From Marinobacterium lacunae (GTDB lineage: Bacteria > Pseudomonadota > Gammaproteobacteria > Pseudomonadales > Balneatricaceae), in assembly GCF_000705555.1 (NCBI RefSeq), contig NZ_JMQN01000018.1, positions 124,001 through 188,000 of the forward strand: a stretch of DNA of 64,000 nucleotides, written 5' to 3'. Both the position numbers and the translations under genes were made by a program. Under the pieces are notes generated by a model that worked only from the letters and a program-made list of their open reading frames with translations, was not told the origin of the DNA and ran no database searches. Positions 1 to 9,615 of this stretch are shown here, in pieces (within the stretch, counting starts at the first letter, position 1; the number at the start of each line of letters is the position of its first letter).

Positions 1-1699
1 TGCCGATACCCAGGGGGGCCGGAATTCCGGCAACGAAACTACCAAACTCGGCAGCCGGCATTGACCAGATCTCGACATCAATCGCAGCACCCTCTGCTTC
101 ATCGAGTACCAGTCCTGGCCGATACGGCGGGCCGCCAGCAAGCGCATACATGCGATAGACCGGGGCGGTAGCCGTCGCCTGCTTCAATACCGCCCCTCGT
201 TCGCTCAGTTGCCAGTTAAGGGGTAACCCTTCCAGATGCGCTCCGCAAACCAATACGTCTATCCAATCCGGGTTGCTGACCGGGTTAGTATGCCGCCCTG
301 CCTGCTCGGCACTTGCTTTGCCAGCCGGCTCTACACCTAGCGGTAGCGCCAGCCCCTGCTGAATACGATTGGCGATCGACAGCAAGGCACGGTCGCTGAA
401 GTGATGACCCACTAAGGTGATGCCAAAAGGCATTCCTGCATCGGTGAACGTGGTTGGCACCGCTACTGACGTCATATCCAACAGGTTCATAAAGTTGGTG
501 TAGTAACCGAGCTGGGAATTGTAGAGGATCGGCTCCTGCAGTAACTCTTCAACGGTGAACAAACGTCCGGCTGTGGGGGTCAGCAGGCAGTCCAGCCCCT
601 CCATCTGCGCCAGGCACTTCTGCTTCAGCACTTCCAGGCGGTACTGCGCCTTGAACAGATCGGTAGCCAGGGGCCTGCCGCCCGGTTCAATGATCGCACG
701 CACCACTGGATGGATAACCTCCGGCTTTTCATCGATCAGCGGCTGACAGGCGATATAGCGCTCGGACACCCAGGGGCCTTCATACAATAGCAGCGCCGCC
801 TCGTTAAACGGCTCGTAGTCGATCTCGACGAATTCAAACTCCAGGCCGCTCAAGCTATCCAGCGTCTCTCTGTAAGCTTTCTCATACGCTGCATCACCGA
901 AGAACTTCAACTGCGCCGCTGGAATGATGCCGACCTTGAGTGCCCCTTGGCGATATCCATAGTGGCGGCTCTGGTTAGCAAAGGGGTTGGCCCGGCTATA
1001 GCCATCACGCTCATCAAATCCTTCTGCGCACGCCAGCACTTCATTGGCATCATCCGCAGTCAGGGCGAAGATACTGATGCAGTCCAGGCTGCGGCAGGCC
1101 GGTACAAGCCCTGTGCTGGATAGCAACCCTCGCGTCGGCTTGAGCCCCACCAGGTTGTTGAAACAGGCCGGCACCCGGCCGGAACCGGCGGTATCGGTGC
1201 CCAGACTGAAACTGGCCAGGCCCAGCGCAACCGAAACGGCGGAACCGGCACTGGAGCCACCGCTGATGTACTGGGGATCAAAGGCGTTGCGTCCCGGCCC
1301 ATAGGGTGAGCGCGTACCATTGAGACCGGTGGCGAACTGGTCCAGGTTGGCCTTACCTACAGGGATGGCACCGGCATCGATTAATTGCTGTACCACCTGT
1401 GCGCTCTCGCTCGGCGTGTAAGCAAACTCGGGACAGCCTGCTGTTGTCGGGATGCCGGCCAGATCGATATTGTCCTTGATTGCAAAGGGGATACCCCAGA
1501 GCGGATGACTGTCGATTGCTTTGTGTTCCAGCGCCTCCAGGTAGGGCTGCAGTTCCGCCTCGGTCAGCTGATGGATCCAGATATTACGGTCGGTATACTG
1601 CGCTGAACGTTCACGAATATCGTCCATCAGTTGAGTGGGTGTCAGGGTACCTGCTGCATAGGCGGCGCGCAGACGCGCAATGGTCATTTTGCTGCTCAT
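1..1699 (-). CDS. atzF: Allophanate hydrolase, C-terminus cut by window edge
   Basis: Amidase-signature enzyme that splits allophanate to ammonium and CO2 in the cytoplasm, the last step of this operon. About 566 residues are visible; the family is usually near 600, so only the end of the C-terminal domain is missing. The catalytic triad is readable: Lys near residue 75 in FAIKDNID, cis-Ser in GGSSAGSA near 149, and nucleophile Ser near 173 in GTDTAGSGR. The start ATG at 1699 is set by a strong AAGGAG seven to twelve bases upstream, ten bases after the carboxylase stop. It is the last visible gene of the riboswitch-controlled operon, where it would receive allophanate from the DUF1989 pair or directly from urea carboxylation. 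Confidence 0.93.
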   Translation of the reverse strand, partial: MSSKMTIARLRAAYAAGTLTPTQLMDDIRERSAQYTDRNIWIHQLTEAELQPYLEALEHKAIDSHPLWGIPFAIKDNIDLAGIPTTAGCPEFAYTPSESAQVVQQLIDAGAIPVGKANLDQFATGLNGTRSPYGPGRNAFDPQYISGGSSAGSAVSVALGLASFSLGTDTAGSGRVPACFNNLVGLKPTRGLLSSTGLVPACRSLDCISIFALTADDANEVLACAEGFDERDGYSRANPFANQSRHYGYRQGALKVGIIPAAQLKFFGDAAYEKAYRETLDSLSGLEFEFVEIDYEPFNEAALLLYEGPWVSERYIACQPLIDEKPEVIHPVVRAIIEPGGRPLATDLFKAQYRLEVLKQKCLAQMEGLDCLLTPTAGRLFTVEELLQEPILYNSQLGYYTNFMNLLDMTSVAVPTTFTDAGMPFGITLVGHHFSDRALLSIANRIQQGLALPLGVEPAGKASAEQAGRHTNPVSNPDWIDVLVCGAHLEGLPLNWQLSERGAVLKQATATAPVYRMYALAGGPPYRPGLVLDEAEGAAIDVEIWSMPAAEFGSFVAGIPAPLGIG

Positions 1700-1709
1700 A
1701 TCGATCTCC

Positions 1710-4700
1710 TTAAACCTGCTCGTCCAGTACAGACGATTCAATCACCACCAGTGCCTGCCCGGCATTCACCCTTTTACCCGCGCTCAACAGCATATGGCTG
1801 ACAACGCCCGCGCAGGATGCATGGATCGGAACTTCCATCTTCATCGACTCCAGAATCATCAACGTCTGTCCCGCCTCTACCGTGTCACCCACTTTCACCT
1901 CGGTCTGCCAGACACTGCCTGAAACCGGGCTATCGACGACCTGGCTGTCCTCCGGCCAACTTTCCTGCTGGTCAGTGACTTCAACCTCCTCGGTCTCGAA
2001 GTTGAACTGCCCATTGGCATGCCAGCACGCCAGCTCCTCTTCGAATGCGGCATTGCGCTTCTCCTTGAAAGCTTCGATATCCGCTGCGTTCTGTTCAATG
2101 AACTGCTCATAATCGGACAGCGAGAAGCTCGACTCCTCGATCTTGAGCGGATAACGGCCCTGCGGAAAATTGCGGCGTATCCTCTGCAACTCGTCGTGAC
2201 TCACCTCGTAGAAGCGGATCTGATCGAAAAAGCGCAGCAGCCAGGGGTTCTCGAACTCCCGGGTCTGGCGATAGCGGTTCCACATCTGCAGTGTGCGACC
2301 GACGAACTGATACCCACCTGGCCCCTCCATGCCGTAAACGCAAAGGTAGGAACCGCCGATACCAACGGAATTTTCCGCGGTCCAGGTCCGCGCCGGGTTG
2401 TACTTGGTGGTGACCAGACGGTGGCGTGGATCGATCGGTGTCGCCACCGGTGCGCCCAGATAGACATCGCCGAGGCCCATCACCAGATATGATGCATCGA
2501 AAACGACCTTCTTCACCTCGTCGATAGTTTCAAGCCCGTTGATACGGCGGATAAACTCCAGGTTGCTGGGGCACCAGGGCGCATTCTTGCGTACCGACTG
2601 GTCATATTTCTCGATCGCCAGACGGCAGGCCACGTCATCCCACGACAGCGGGATATGCACGATGCGCGAGGGTACGGTGAGCTCGGTCAGCTGTTCGGCC
2701 AGCGACCGTTCAGCCTTTTCCAGATGCTCAAGCAGCTCGGCATGACTGAGTTGCTGGGAGTCGAAATGGATCTGCAATGAACGGATACCCGGCGTCAGCT
2801 CACGCAGACCCGGCAAGCGGTTTTTCTGTAGCCACTGCATCAACGCATGGGCACGAAAACGCAAGCGGACATCCAGTGCCTGCTCACCATACTCCACCAG
2901 CAGGAAGTGATCGCCCGCGGCACGGTAGACGATCTCGTCTCCAAACTTTGAGGCATCCAGGGTTTTCAGAATCGGGGAGGTAAGCTCCACCGGTTTCCAC
3001 TCTAAGGTCTGTTCAGTCAAGGAGGCTATCTGCGCCATCTGCGCCCGTTCCAGCGCGACCGCCTGCTCGATGGAAACCGGCACGAAACGTACCCTGTCTC
3101 CTGCCCTGAGCTGGCCCAGCTTCCACAGGTCCGCCGTGATCACCGTGGCGGGACAAACGAAACCGCCCAGAGAGGGACCATCCGGCCCCAGGATCACCGG
3201 CATATCGCCGGTAAAGTCCACGGTACCAAAGGCGTAGGCGTTATCGTGAATATTGGAGGGGTGTAACCCCGCCTCACCGCCATCCTTGCGGGCCCAATTC
3301 GGTTTCGGGCCGATCAGACGTACGCCGGTGCGGCTCGAGTTGTAGTGGATCTCCCAGTCGGTGGCAAAGAAGGTATTGATATCCTCAGAAGTAAAAAAAT
3401 CCGGCGCGCCATGGGGGCCGTAGATCACCCGCAGTTGCCAGGAGTTGGACAGGGCCGGCTTCAACGCCTCTGGCAGCACAACCGGGGTTACCGGCTCGGC
3501 GGAGGCATCCAGCTTCAGCACATCACCGGCACGCAAAGCCCGTCCGTTATGACCGCCGAACTGGCCCAGAGTAAAGGTGGATTTGGAACCAAGGTAATCG
3601 GGGCACTGAAATCCGCCACGTACCGCCAGATAAGAACGCGCACCAGTATCCTTGATCCGCCCCAGACTCAGTTGCTGACCCGCTTTCACTTCGACCACCT
3701 GCCAGAGCGGCAATGACCGATCATCCAGCCTGCCCTCAATCTGAGCGCCGGCCAGTACAATCTGGGTATCGCTGGCGAAGCTCAGCACCGGTCCCTGCAG
3801 CGTAATCTCCAGTGCCGCAGTATCCTCGGCGTTCTGCAACAGGCGGTTGGCCAGACGGAAGGCGTAACTGTCGAATGGGCCCGAGGGCGGCACACCCACA
3901 TCCCAATGCCCCATGCGGCCGGGGAAGTCCTGAATCGTCGTTTGCGTCCCCCCCTGGATCACATCGATCCGTGCCGGGTGGTATACGAAACTGTTCAGAT
4001 AGCGAGTAGTCACTTCGCCCTTGGCCAGCACGTCATCTCGGCTCAACGCACGCAGATAGCCCAGATTGGTTTCACTGCCGTAGAGTCGCGTATCGTCCAG
4101 CGTCTGCTGCAGCTTGGCCAGCGCAGCATCACGATCCTCGGCATGCACGATTATCTTGGCCAACATCGGGTCGAAAAACGGCGGCACATCGATGCCGGAC
4201 TCGATCCAGTGGTCGATGCGCACCCCCTCACCTGCTGGAAACTCCACCTCGGTCAACAAACCTGCGCAGGGCTGGAAACCCTTGTAGGGATCTTCGGCGT
4301 ACACGCGCACCTGTATAGCATGGCCACTAGCTTTTAGTTCGCCGCGTTTGGTATCCAGCGCCAGCACCTCACCTGCGGCCTGACGCAGCATCCACTCGAC
4401 CAGATCTACACCGTAGACCTCCTCGGTCACGCCGTGCTCCACCTGCAGTCGGGTATTTACCTCAAGGAAGTAGAAAGCGTCGGTGTCGGCATCGTAGATA
4501 AACTCCACGGTACCGGCGTTGCGGTAGCTGACACTGGAGAGCAGTTTTTCGGCGGTGGTGTGCAGCTCGACGCGCACCTCATCGCTCAGATTGGGCGCCG
4601 GGCACTCCTCCACCACCTTCTGATTGCGGCGCTGGCTGGAACAGTCGCGCTCGCCCAATGCCAGCGCACTGCCCTGACCATCGCCAAACACCTGCACCTC

Positions 4701-5324
4701 GATATGGCGAGCCCGCTTGATAAACTTCTCCAGAAACACACCATCGTCGGCAAAGTTGCTGGCTCCCAGGCGTTTGACGCTGTCGAAGGCGCCGACCAGT
4801 TCCGCTTCGTCATGGCACAGCTGCATGCCGATACCGCCGCCACCGGCGGTACTCTTCAGCATCACCGGGTAGCCGATCCGCACAGCTTCGCTTTTTGCGG
4901 CATCCAGATCGGTCAGCAGATCAGAGCCGGGCAGCAGCGGCACACCGGCGTTAAGCGCCAACTCACGCGCCCGGTGCTTAAGGCCAAACGCCTGCATCTG
5001 CTCAGGCGTCGGGCCGACAAAGGCGATACCCGCCGCTTCGCAGCGACCCACGAAGCTGGCGTTCTCGCTGAGGAAACCGTAACCGGGATGGATCGCCTGG
5101 GCACCACTCTCAGCCACGATCTGCAGCAGGCGCTCCACATTCAGGTAGGTATCGGCGGCACCGCCCTCGCCCAGACAATACGCCTCATCAGCCAGGCGCA
5201 CGTGCAGGCTGTCGGCATCACAGTCGGCATAGACGGCGACCGAACCGATACCGAGGCGCTTGAGGGTACGAATAATGCGGGTGGCAATGGCACCGCGGTT
5301 GGCAATCAGAACTTTGGTAAACAT
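1710..5324 (-). CDS. uca: Biotin-dependent guanidine/urea carboxylase (urea carboxylase family)
   Basis: ATP- and biotin-dependent carboxylase of 1204 residues, the family's usual length. Order of domains: biotin carboxylase (N-terminus FTKVLIANRG, glycine-rich loop STAGGGGIG, EVNTRLQVEHG), then the carboxyltransferase made of KipA-like (VIQGGTQTTIQDFPG) and KipI-like parts, then a biotinyl carrier with ESMKM; the biotinylated Lys is near residue 1162. I chose ATG 5324 because the protein from there starts exactly at the conserved biotin carboxylase N-terminus and has AGGG upstream; the frame stays open 14 codons further. The guanidine-I riboswitch upstream and the DUF1989 neighbours argue that guanidine is the physiological substrate; enzymes of this family are known to prefer guanidine in some bacteria. 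Sequence alone does not exclude urea. Confidence 0.93.
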   Translation of the reverse strand: MFTKVLIANRGAIATRIIRTLKRLGIGSVAVYADCDADSLHVRLADEAYCLGEGGAADTYLNVERLLQIVAESGAQAIHPGYGFLSENASFVGRCEAAGIAFVGPTPEQMQAFGLKHRARELALNAGVPLLPGSDLLTDLDAAKSEAVRIGYPVMLKSTAGGGGIGMQLCHDEAELVGAFDSVKRLGASNFADDGVFLEKFIKRARHIEVQVFGDGQGSALALGERDCSSQRRNQKVVEECPAPNLSDEVRVELHTTAEKLLSSVSYRNAGTVEFIYDADTDAFYFLEVNTRLQVEHGVTEEVYGVDLVEWMLRQAAGEVLALDTKRGELKASGHAIQVRVYAEDPYKGFQPCAGLLTEVEFPAGEGVRIDHWIESGIDVPPFFDPMLAKIIVHAEDRDAALAKLQQTLDDTRLYGSETNLGYLRALSRDDVLAKGEVTTRYLNSFVYHPARIDVIQGGTQTTIQDFPGRMGHWDVGVPPSGPFDSYAFRLANRLLQNAEDTAALEITLQGPVLSFASDTQIVLAGAQIEGRLDDRSLPLWQVVEVKAGQQLSLGRIKDTGARSYLAVRGGFQCPDYLGSKSTFTLGQFGGHNGRALRAGDVLKLDASAEPVTPVVLPEALKPALSNSWQLRVIYGPHGAPDFFTSEDINTFFATDWEIHYNSSRTGVRLIGPKPNWARKDGGEAGLHPSNIHDNAYAFGTVDFTGDMPVILGPDGPSLGGFVCPATVITADLWKLGQLRAGDRVRFVPVSIEQAVALERAQMAQIASLTEQTLEWKPVELTSPILKTLDASKFGDEIVYRAAGDHFLLVEYGEQALDVRLRFRAHALMQWLQKNRLPGLRELTPGIRSLQIHFDSQQLSHAELLEHLEKAERSLAEQLTELTVPSRIVHIPLSWDDVACRLAIEKYDQSVRKNAPWCPSNLEFIRRINGLETIDEVKKVVFDASYLVMGLGDVYLGAPVATPIDPRHRLVTTKYNPARTWTAENSVGIGGSYLCVYGMEGPGGYQFVGRTLQMWNRYRQTREFENPWLLRFFDQIRFYEVSHDELQRIRRNFPQGRYPLKIEESSFSLSDYEQFIEQNAADIEAFKEKRNAAFEEELACWHANGQFNFETEEVEVTDQQESWPEDSQVVDSPVSGSVWQTEVKVGDTVEAGQTLMILESMKMEVPIHASCAGVVSHMLLSAGKRVNAGQALVVIESSVLDEQV

Positions 5325-5399
5325 GGTCAAAACCCTGATGCGGGTCGTCCCGCTTTTTGATTTCAACAGTGGTCGTCCACTGAGGGGCTTGTATCGATA

Positions 5400-6041
5400 T
5401 CAGTTATCCCAGACGAGCAGCTCGACCGGCGTTGGGTTATAGCCATTGCAGGGGTTGTTCAGCTGCGGACAGTTGGAGATCAGCACCACCACATCCATCA
5501 ACGCGGTCAGTTCCACGTACTTGCCCGGCGCGGAGATGCCGTCTTCAAAGGTCAGTCCGCCCTCTTCCGTTACCGGCACGTTCATGAAGAAGTTGATGTT
5601 GTGGCTGATATCGCGCTTCTCGATGCCGTACTCCGGGTGCTCGGCGATCGCCAGCATCCAGCTGTCGCGGCAGGCGTGCATGCAGCGTTTCTCGAGGTCG
5701 TAACGCACCGTGTTGCTTTCGGTGGCGCAGGCGCCGCCCAGTGTGTCGTGGCGACCACAGGTGTCGGCGACGATCTCCAGCATCGGCGTATTCTCGTTGG
5801 AGCGCAGCACCGAGCCGGTGGTCAGGTAGACGTTGCCCTGCTCACGGATGGTATCCATGGCGCTGTAACGCTCGCTGGGGTCGGCAGCACTGTAGAACAG
5901 GGTGTCGGCGGCCTGGTTACCCTCCAGATCGAGGATCCGCAAGGTCTGGCCCGCTTTGACGGTGCCGATGTAGTAGTCACCGGCATCGATCGTGGTGCGG
6001 GAAACAGCCTGCTCCGGCTGGCGTGTACTTTCGGTCAGCAT
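5400..6041 (-). CDS. DUF1989 protein, carboxyguanidine deiminase subunit (formerly urea carboxylase-associated protein)
   Basis: 213-residue DUF1989 protein, one of two paralogues always found beside this type of carboxylase. The pair was long called urea carboxylase-associated proteins 1 and 2; later biochemical work showed that such pairs form a heteromeric carboxyguanidine deiminase (CgdA/CgdB) that turns carboxyguanidine into allophanate plus ammonium. Conserved stretches include [29 protein letters not shown] and the Cys/His-rich [11 protein letters not shown] 6041 has a clear AAGGAG box and lies ten bases after the paralogue's stop, so both are made together. I cannot say which of CgdA and CgdB this copy is. 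Confidence 0.88.
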   Translation of the reverse strand: MLTESTRQPEQAVSRTTIDAGDYYIGTVKAGQTLRILDLEGNQAADTLFYSAADPSERYSAMDTIREQGNVYLTTGSVLRSNENTPMLEIVADTCGRHDTLGGACATESNTVRYDLEKRCMHACRDSWMLAIAEHPEYGIEKRDISHNINFFMNVPVTEEGGLTFEDGISAPGKYVELTALMDVVVLISNCPQLNNPCNGYNPTPVELLVWDN

Positions 6042-6051
6042 GGCGCTCTCC

Positions 6052-6768
6052 TTATCTGCCCAGGTGGTACAGGGCGTTGTTCTGGAACCCGCGTCGATTT
6101 TCCGGGCGGAAGTTCAGGCAGTAGTCGTCATCGGCAACCGGTTCCGCCTCGCCCAGCTCGATCCGTACCGGCTTGCGGGGATACTCGGCAGCGGTGCTAA
6201 GCGGATGGGGGCAGGTATGCAGCAGCACCAGAGTGTCCATCTCGAAGCGCAGCGTAACGCTGCTCCCCGCTGCGCTATGCCCCTCGACCAGCGCCATATT
6301 GCCCTCGGCATCGGTGCCCACCTTGCTGAACCAGTTGATATTGGCCGCCGTGTCGGCGCGGCCCAGCCCGTACTTGGCCAGTTCCACCAGAAAGGCGTCA
6401 TAGCCGTTCTGGTGCCAGTCATTGCGGTCGTTCTGGTAGTCACGCTTGCCCCAGCGCGCGGCGACCTGATCGGCATGGCTGTTACCGCAGACGGTTTCAT
6501 GCCAGCCCAGACTGTCCTCGACGATGGACGCAAAGATGCGCCCCATATCGGAGTAGAGGCAGTTGCCCCGGGTCAGCTTGAAGGTGTGCTGGCATTTCAG
6601 CGTATCGGGAGCGTTGTAGCGCTCGAGCAGGTTTTCCGGGTTGTAGAACAGCATGCCGACGTTTGCGCCACCGACGATATCGGTCAGCCGCATCAGCGTG
6701 CCCTTGCGCAGCCGCAGCGACCAGTGGCCGCCCGGTGCGATCTCTGTTGTGTATTGGATCTCGTTCAT
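6052..6768 (-). CDS. DUF1989 protein, second carboxyguanidine deiminase subunit
   Basis: 238-residue DUF1989 paralogue of the following gene. Shared landmarks are [19 protein letters not shown] and [11 protein letters not shown], which align with [20 protein letters not shown] and [12 protein letters not shown] of the partner. The start is ATG 6768, with AAGGAAA about ten bases upstream; an in-frame TTG 18 bases earlier lacks better support. The role is inferred from the family: together with its partner it should deiminate carboxyguanidine to allophanate. The 60-base gap to the ABC ATPase shows no terminator, consistent with one transcript. Confidence 0.88.
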   Translation of the reverse strand: MNEIQYTTEIAPGGHWSLRLRKGTLMRLTDIVGGANVGMLFYNPENLLERYNAPDTLKCQHTFKLTRGNCLYSDMGRIFASIVEDSLGWHETVCGNSHADQVAARWGKRDYQNDRNDWHQNGYDAFLVELAKYGLGRADTAANINWFSKVGTDAEGNMALVEGHSAAGSSVTLRFEMDTLVLLHTCPHPLSTAAEYPRKPVRIELGEAEPVADDDYCLNFRPENRRGFQNNALYHLGR

Positions 6769-6828
6769 CTCTTGTTTCCTTCTCAACCTCGGTTCAGACG
6801 GTATTTCAACGCTTTGCCTTTATGCCGC

Positions 6829-7620
6829 TCAGGCGAGCTGAGCAACGGGCCTGAGGTTGTCATCAATCTCTTCGTAGGTTGCACGGTCGAGCTTGCCCAC
6901 CGGCAGGTCGTAGGTGATGCTGGCGCCGTAGGCGTTTGGGGCCTGGGGGTCCTGTCTGAGCTTGTCGAACACCCAGAGCCGGGTGCCGAGGTAGAACCCC
7001 TCTTTCAGATCGTGGGTGACCATGAACACGGTCAGCTTGTGCTCGTGCCAGAGGTTCAGCACCAGCTCATGCATGTCGGCACGGATGCCTGGATCCAATG
7101 CACCGAACGGCTCGTCCAGCAGCAGGATGCGCGGCTTGCCGAGCAATGCCTGGGCGATGGCAAGACGCTGCTTCATGCCGCCGGACAACTCGTGAGGATA
7201 CTTATCCAAGGCTTGGCTGAGCCCCACCTGATCGAGCATCGCTTTCGCTTCATCACGGGCCTGGCGTTTAGCACCACCGAACAGGTAACCGGTGATGCCG
7301 TTACGGGCGAACGCCTTGGCGGTCATCACGTTTTCCAGCACGGTCATATGCGGAAACACGGAGTACTGCTGAAACACGATGCCACGATCCGGCCCCGGCT
7401 CATCCGGGATCGGCTTGCCATCGAGCAACATCTCACCACTGGTGGGCGTCTCCGTGCCGAGCAGCATCTTCAGGAAGGTGCTCTTACCACAGCCGGAGGT
7501 ACCGACCATGGTGACGAATTCACCCTCGGCCACCGACATGTTGATCCGCTCCAGCACCACGTTGTCGCCGTAGCGTTTCCACAGGTTCTTTGCCTCTATC
7601 ATTTTTGGGGCTTCGATCAT
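6829..7620 (-). CDS. ABC transporter ATP-binding protein (TauB/SsuB type)
   Basis: 263-residue ATPase of a nitrate/taurine/sulfonate-type importer. Visible motifs are Walker A GTSGCGKST, signature LSGGMKQR and Walker B RILLLDEPFGALD, followed by the switch His in MVTHD. ATG 7620 overlaps the permease stop as ATGA, so translation is coupled; an open frame runs 67 codons upstream but has no family similarity. Its place between a TauA-like binding protein with permease and the carboxylase genes makes it the energy subunit for uptake of the operon's substrate, most likely guanidine. Confidence 0.93.
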   Translation of the reverse strand: MIEAPKMIEAKNLWKRYGDNVVLERINMSVAEGEFVTMVGTSGCGKSTFLKMLLGTETPTSGEMLLDGKPIPDEPGPDRGIVFQQYSVFPHMTVLENVMTAKAFARNGITGYLFGGAKRQARDEAKAMLDQVGLSQALDKYPHELSGGMKQRLAIAQALLGKPRILLLDEPFGALDPGIRADMHELVLNLWHEHKLTVFMVTHDLKEGFYLGTRLWVFDKLRQDPQAPNAYGASITYDLPVGKLDRATYEEIDDNLRPVAQLA

Positions 7621-8438
7621 CAGCGGCCTCCTTGTACGTTCCAGGGGTAGAGCCGGCGGCTCAACCAGGCCAGTGCGATGTCGAGCAGGAACGCCAGCAG
7701 CGTAATCCAGGCCACATAGGGCAGGATCACATCCATTGACAGGTATCGACGTACCAGGAAGATGCGGTAACCCAGGCCGTCGGTGGAGGCGATCGCTTCC
7801 GCCGCAATCAGGAACAGCCAACCGGCACCCAACGACAGTCGTACCGCGTCGATCAGCTTCGGCATCAACTGCGGCAGTACCACGCGGATCAGGATCTGCA
7901 GCGTACTGGCGCCCAGCGTTTGGGCCTTTACCAACTGCTCTGAAGGGATCTCTTCGGTGCGGCGTTGGATATCGCGGGCGATAAACGGCGTGATGCCGAT
8001 GGCGATCAGTACCACTTTGGACAGCTCACCCAGGCCAAACACGATGAACAGGATCGGCAGCAGAGCCAGTGGCGGCACCAGCGAGATCACCGTCAGCAGC
8101 GGCGAGACTCCGGCACCGATCATCGGTAGCGCACCGGTCAGCATCCCCAACAGCAAGCCGATCAGCGCGGCGATCACCACACCCAACCCAAGCCGGGTCA
8201 AACTACTGCCGGTATCGGCCCAGAACAGGTACTCGCCGGTGCGCTTGCTGGGCTCAAACGCCATGCGGTGGATCGCATCACCCATCTGCGCAAAGCTGGG
8301 TAGCAGCTTGTCGTCCGGGTTCAGCTCCAGACGGGCGTCGGAACCGGCCATGTAGATCAGCAGTAGCAGTACGAAGGGCAACAACCCCAGCGACATTCGC
8401 AATACCGATCCCGGCGTCTTGTTGATCATTCGTTTCAT
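7620..8438 (-). CDS. ABC transporter permease (TauC/SsuC type)
   Basis: 272-residue inner-membrane permease with a first transmembrane helix near residues 12-29 and the BPD_transp_1 core; the EAA loop region reads VKAQTLGASTLQILIRVVLPQLMP. ATG 8438 is preceded by GGGA at a suitable distance; an upstream in-frame start seven codons earlier would lie inside a stem-loop. It forms the channel of the importer with the ATPase, whose start overlaps this stop. Confidence 0.92.
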   Translation of the reverse strand: MKRMINKTPGSVLRMSLGLLPFVLLLLIYMAGSDARLELNPDDKLLPSFAQMGDAIHRMAFEPSKRTGEYLFWADTGSSLTRLGLGVVIAALIGLLLGMLTGALPMIGAGVSPLLTVISLVPPLALLPILFIVFGLGELSKVVLIAIGITPFIARDIQRRTEEIPSEQLVKAQTLGASTLQILIRVVLPQLMPKLIDAVRLSLGAGWLFLIAAEAIASTDGLGYRIFLVRRYLSMDVILPYVAWITLLAFLLDIALAWLSRRLYPWNVQGGR

Positions 8439-8450
8439 GAAAGATCCCTG

Positions 8451-8468
8451 CGGGGGCACACGCCCCCG
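8451..8468 (-). terminator. Intra-operon GC-rich hairpin between binding-protein and permease genes
   Basis: A perfect 7-bp stem, CGGGGGC paired with GCCCCCG around a 4-base loop, sits between the binding-protein stop and the permease start. There is no U-tract on the minus strand. Such hairpins after binding-protein genes commonly protect the upstream message or damp readthrough, giving more binding protein than permease. Function here is inferred. Confidence 0.55.
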
Positions 8469-8486
8469 TTCCGGTTCTTCAGGAGA

Positions 8487-9545
8487 TTAGAGCTGGCCGT
8501 CGGCCGCCATCTGCATATACGTGGGATCGAAGCGCAGCTTGATATTGCTCTCGCTGCCGAATACGCCTGAGGGGGTTTCGATACCGATGAAACCGGCATC
8601 CGGGGCACCCTCACCGAGCAGGCCATGATCGAAGGAGAACTCGGCCACATGCTGCATAGTGGTTTTCAGGGTATCGCTGTTGGTCAGCTCAAGCGCGGAC
8701 TGAGGGGTGTAGAACATCTCGGTACTGGCCAGCTGCGCATCGTACCCAGCCAGATCGGTACCGGACGCCTGTGCCATGTAGGTACGGACCGCTTCCGCCT
8801 CCACGCCAGTGCCGCTCATCAGTCCCATGATCTCGTACCAGGCACCGACCAGCGCCTTACCCAGCTTCGGGTTCTCGGCCAGGGTATCGGTGTTGACCAC
8901 CAGCAGGTCGATGATCTCGCCCGGAATCTGGGAGGAGTCGAACACCTTGTGCGAGTCGGGCATGGCGGTGATTTCGCTGAGCAGCGGGTTCCAGGTCACG
9001 ACAGAAGTAACATCGTCGGTGCCGTAGACGGCGACCATATCGGCATCGGAGGTGTTGACCACCTGCACGTCCGCCTCGGACATACCGGCGGTTTCAAGAC
9101 CGCGTGCCAGCAGGTAGTGGGATACGCTGAGCTCGACCAGGTTCACGTTCTGGCCCTTGATATCGGCCAGAGACTCTTTGCCCTTCAACACAACGCCGTC
9201 GTTACCGTTGGAGAAATCGCCGACGATCAGTGCGGTGCTATCCACGCCACCGGCCGCGGGGATTGTCAGCGCATCCATGTTGGTCATGGTACAGGCGTCG
9301 AAACCGCCGGCGGTGTACTGGTTGATTGACTCGACGTAGTCGTTTATCTGCACCACATCGATAGTGATGTCGTACTTGTCGGCCCACTTCTTGACGATCC
9401 CCTCTTCGGCGCCATAGGCCCAGGGCATCCAGCCGACATAGATCGACCAGCAGATCTTGAAATCATCTTTGGCAAAGGCGGTGGGAGAGATCAGTGCAGC
9501 AGATAGAGCGAGTGCGGACAGCTTTTTTGCAGAAAATTTCTTCAT
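8487..9545 (-). CDS. ABC transporter substrate-binding protein, putative guanidine-specific
   Basis: 352-residue periplasmic binding protein of the NMT1/TauA-like group. It has a signal peptide (MKKFSAKK, hydrophobic core, cleavage after TAFA before KDD). The mature part begins FKICWSIYVGWMPW and keeps the two-lobe pattern with a TMTNMDALTIPAAGGVDS segment. It is the first gene after the guanidine-I riboswitch, with about 96 bases of leader between the aptamer and ATG 9545. Related binding proteins in riboswitch-controlled operons are thought to bind guanidine; specificity cannot be read from the sequence. Confidence 0.9.
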   Translation of the reverse strand: MKKFSAKKLSALALSAALISPTAFAKDDFKICWSIYVGWMPWAYGAEEGIVKKWADKYDITIDVVQINDYVESINQYTAGGFDACTMTNMDALTIPAAGGVDSTALIVGDFSNGNDGVVLKGKESLADIKGQNVNLVELSVSHYLLARGLETAGMSEADVQVVNTSDADMVAVYGTDDVTSVVTWNPLLSEITAMPDSHKVFDSSQIPGEIIDLLVVNTDTLAENPKLGKALVGAWYEIMGLMSGTGVEAEAVRTYMAQASGTDLAGYDAQLASTEMFYTPQSALELTNSDTLKTTMQHVAEFSFDHGLLGEGAPDAGFIGIETPSGVFGSESNIKLRFDPTYMQMAADGQL

Positions 9546-9615
9546 GTCGAACCTCTTCAGCTTCAGTTCCAGAATGCGTTTCGGTCTGCGTTCAGGGTGT
9601 CACGGTTGTTACGGA

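Noticed and set aside
1710-5324. Urea as the certain substrate of the carboxylase
   Set aside because: The riboswitch and DUF1989 pair point to guanidine; urea may still be a side substrate.
5992-7650. 552-codon plus-strand frame opposite the DUF1989 and ABC genes
   Set aside because: It lies wholly opposite three well-supported genes and has no family features; a shadow of GC-rich codon use.
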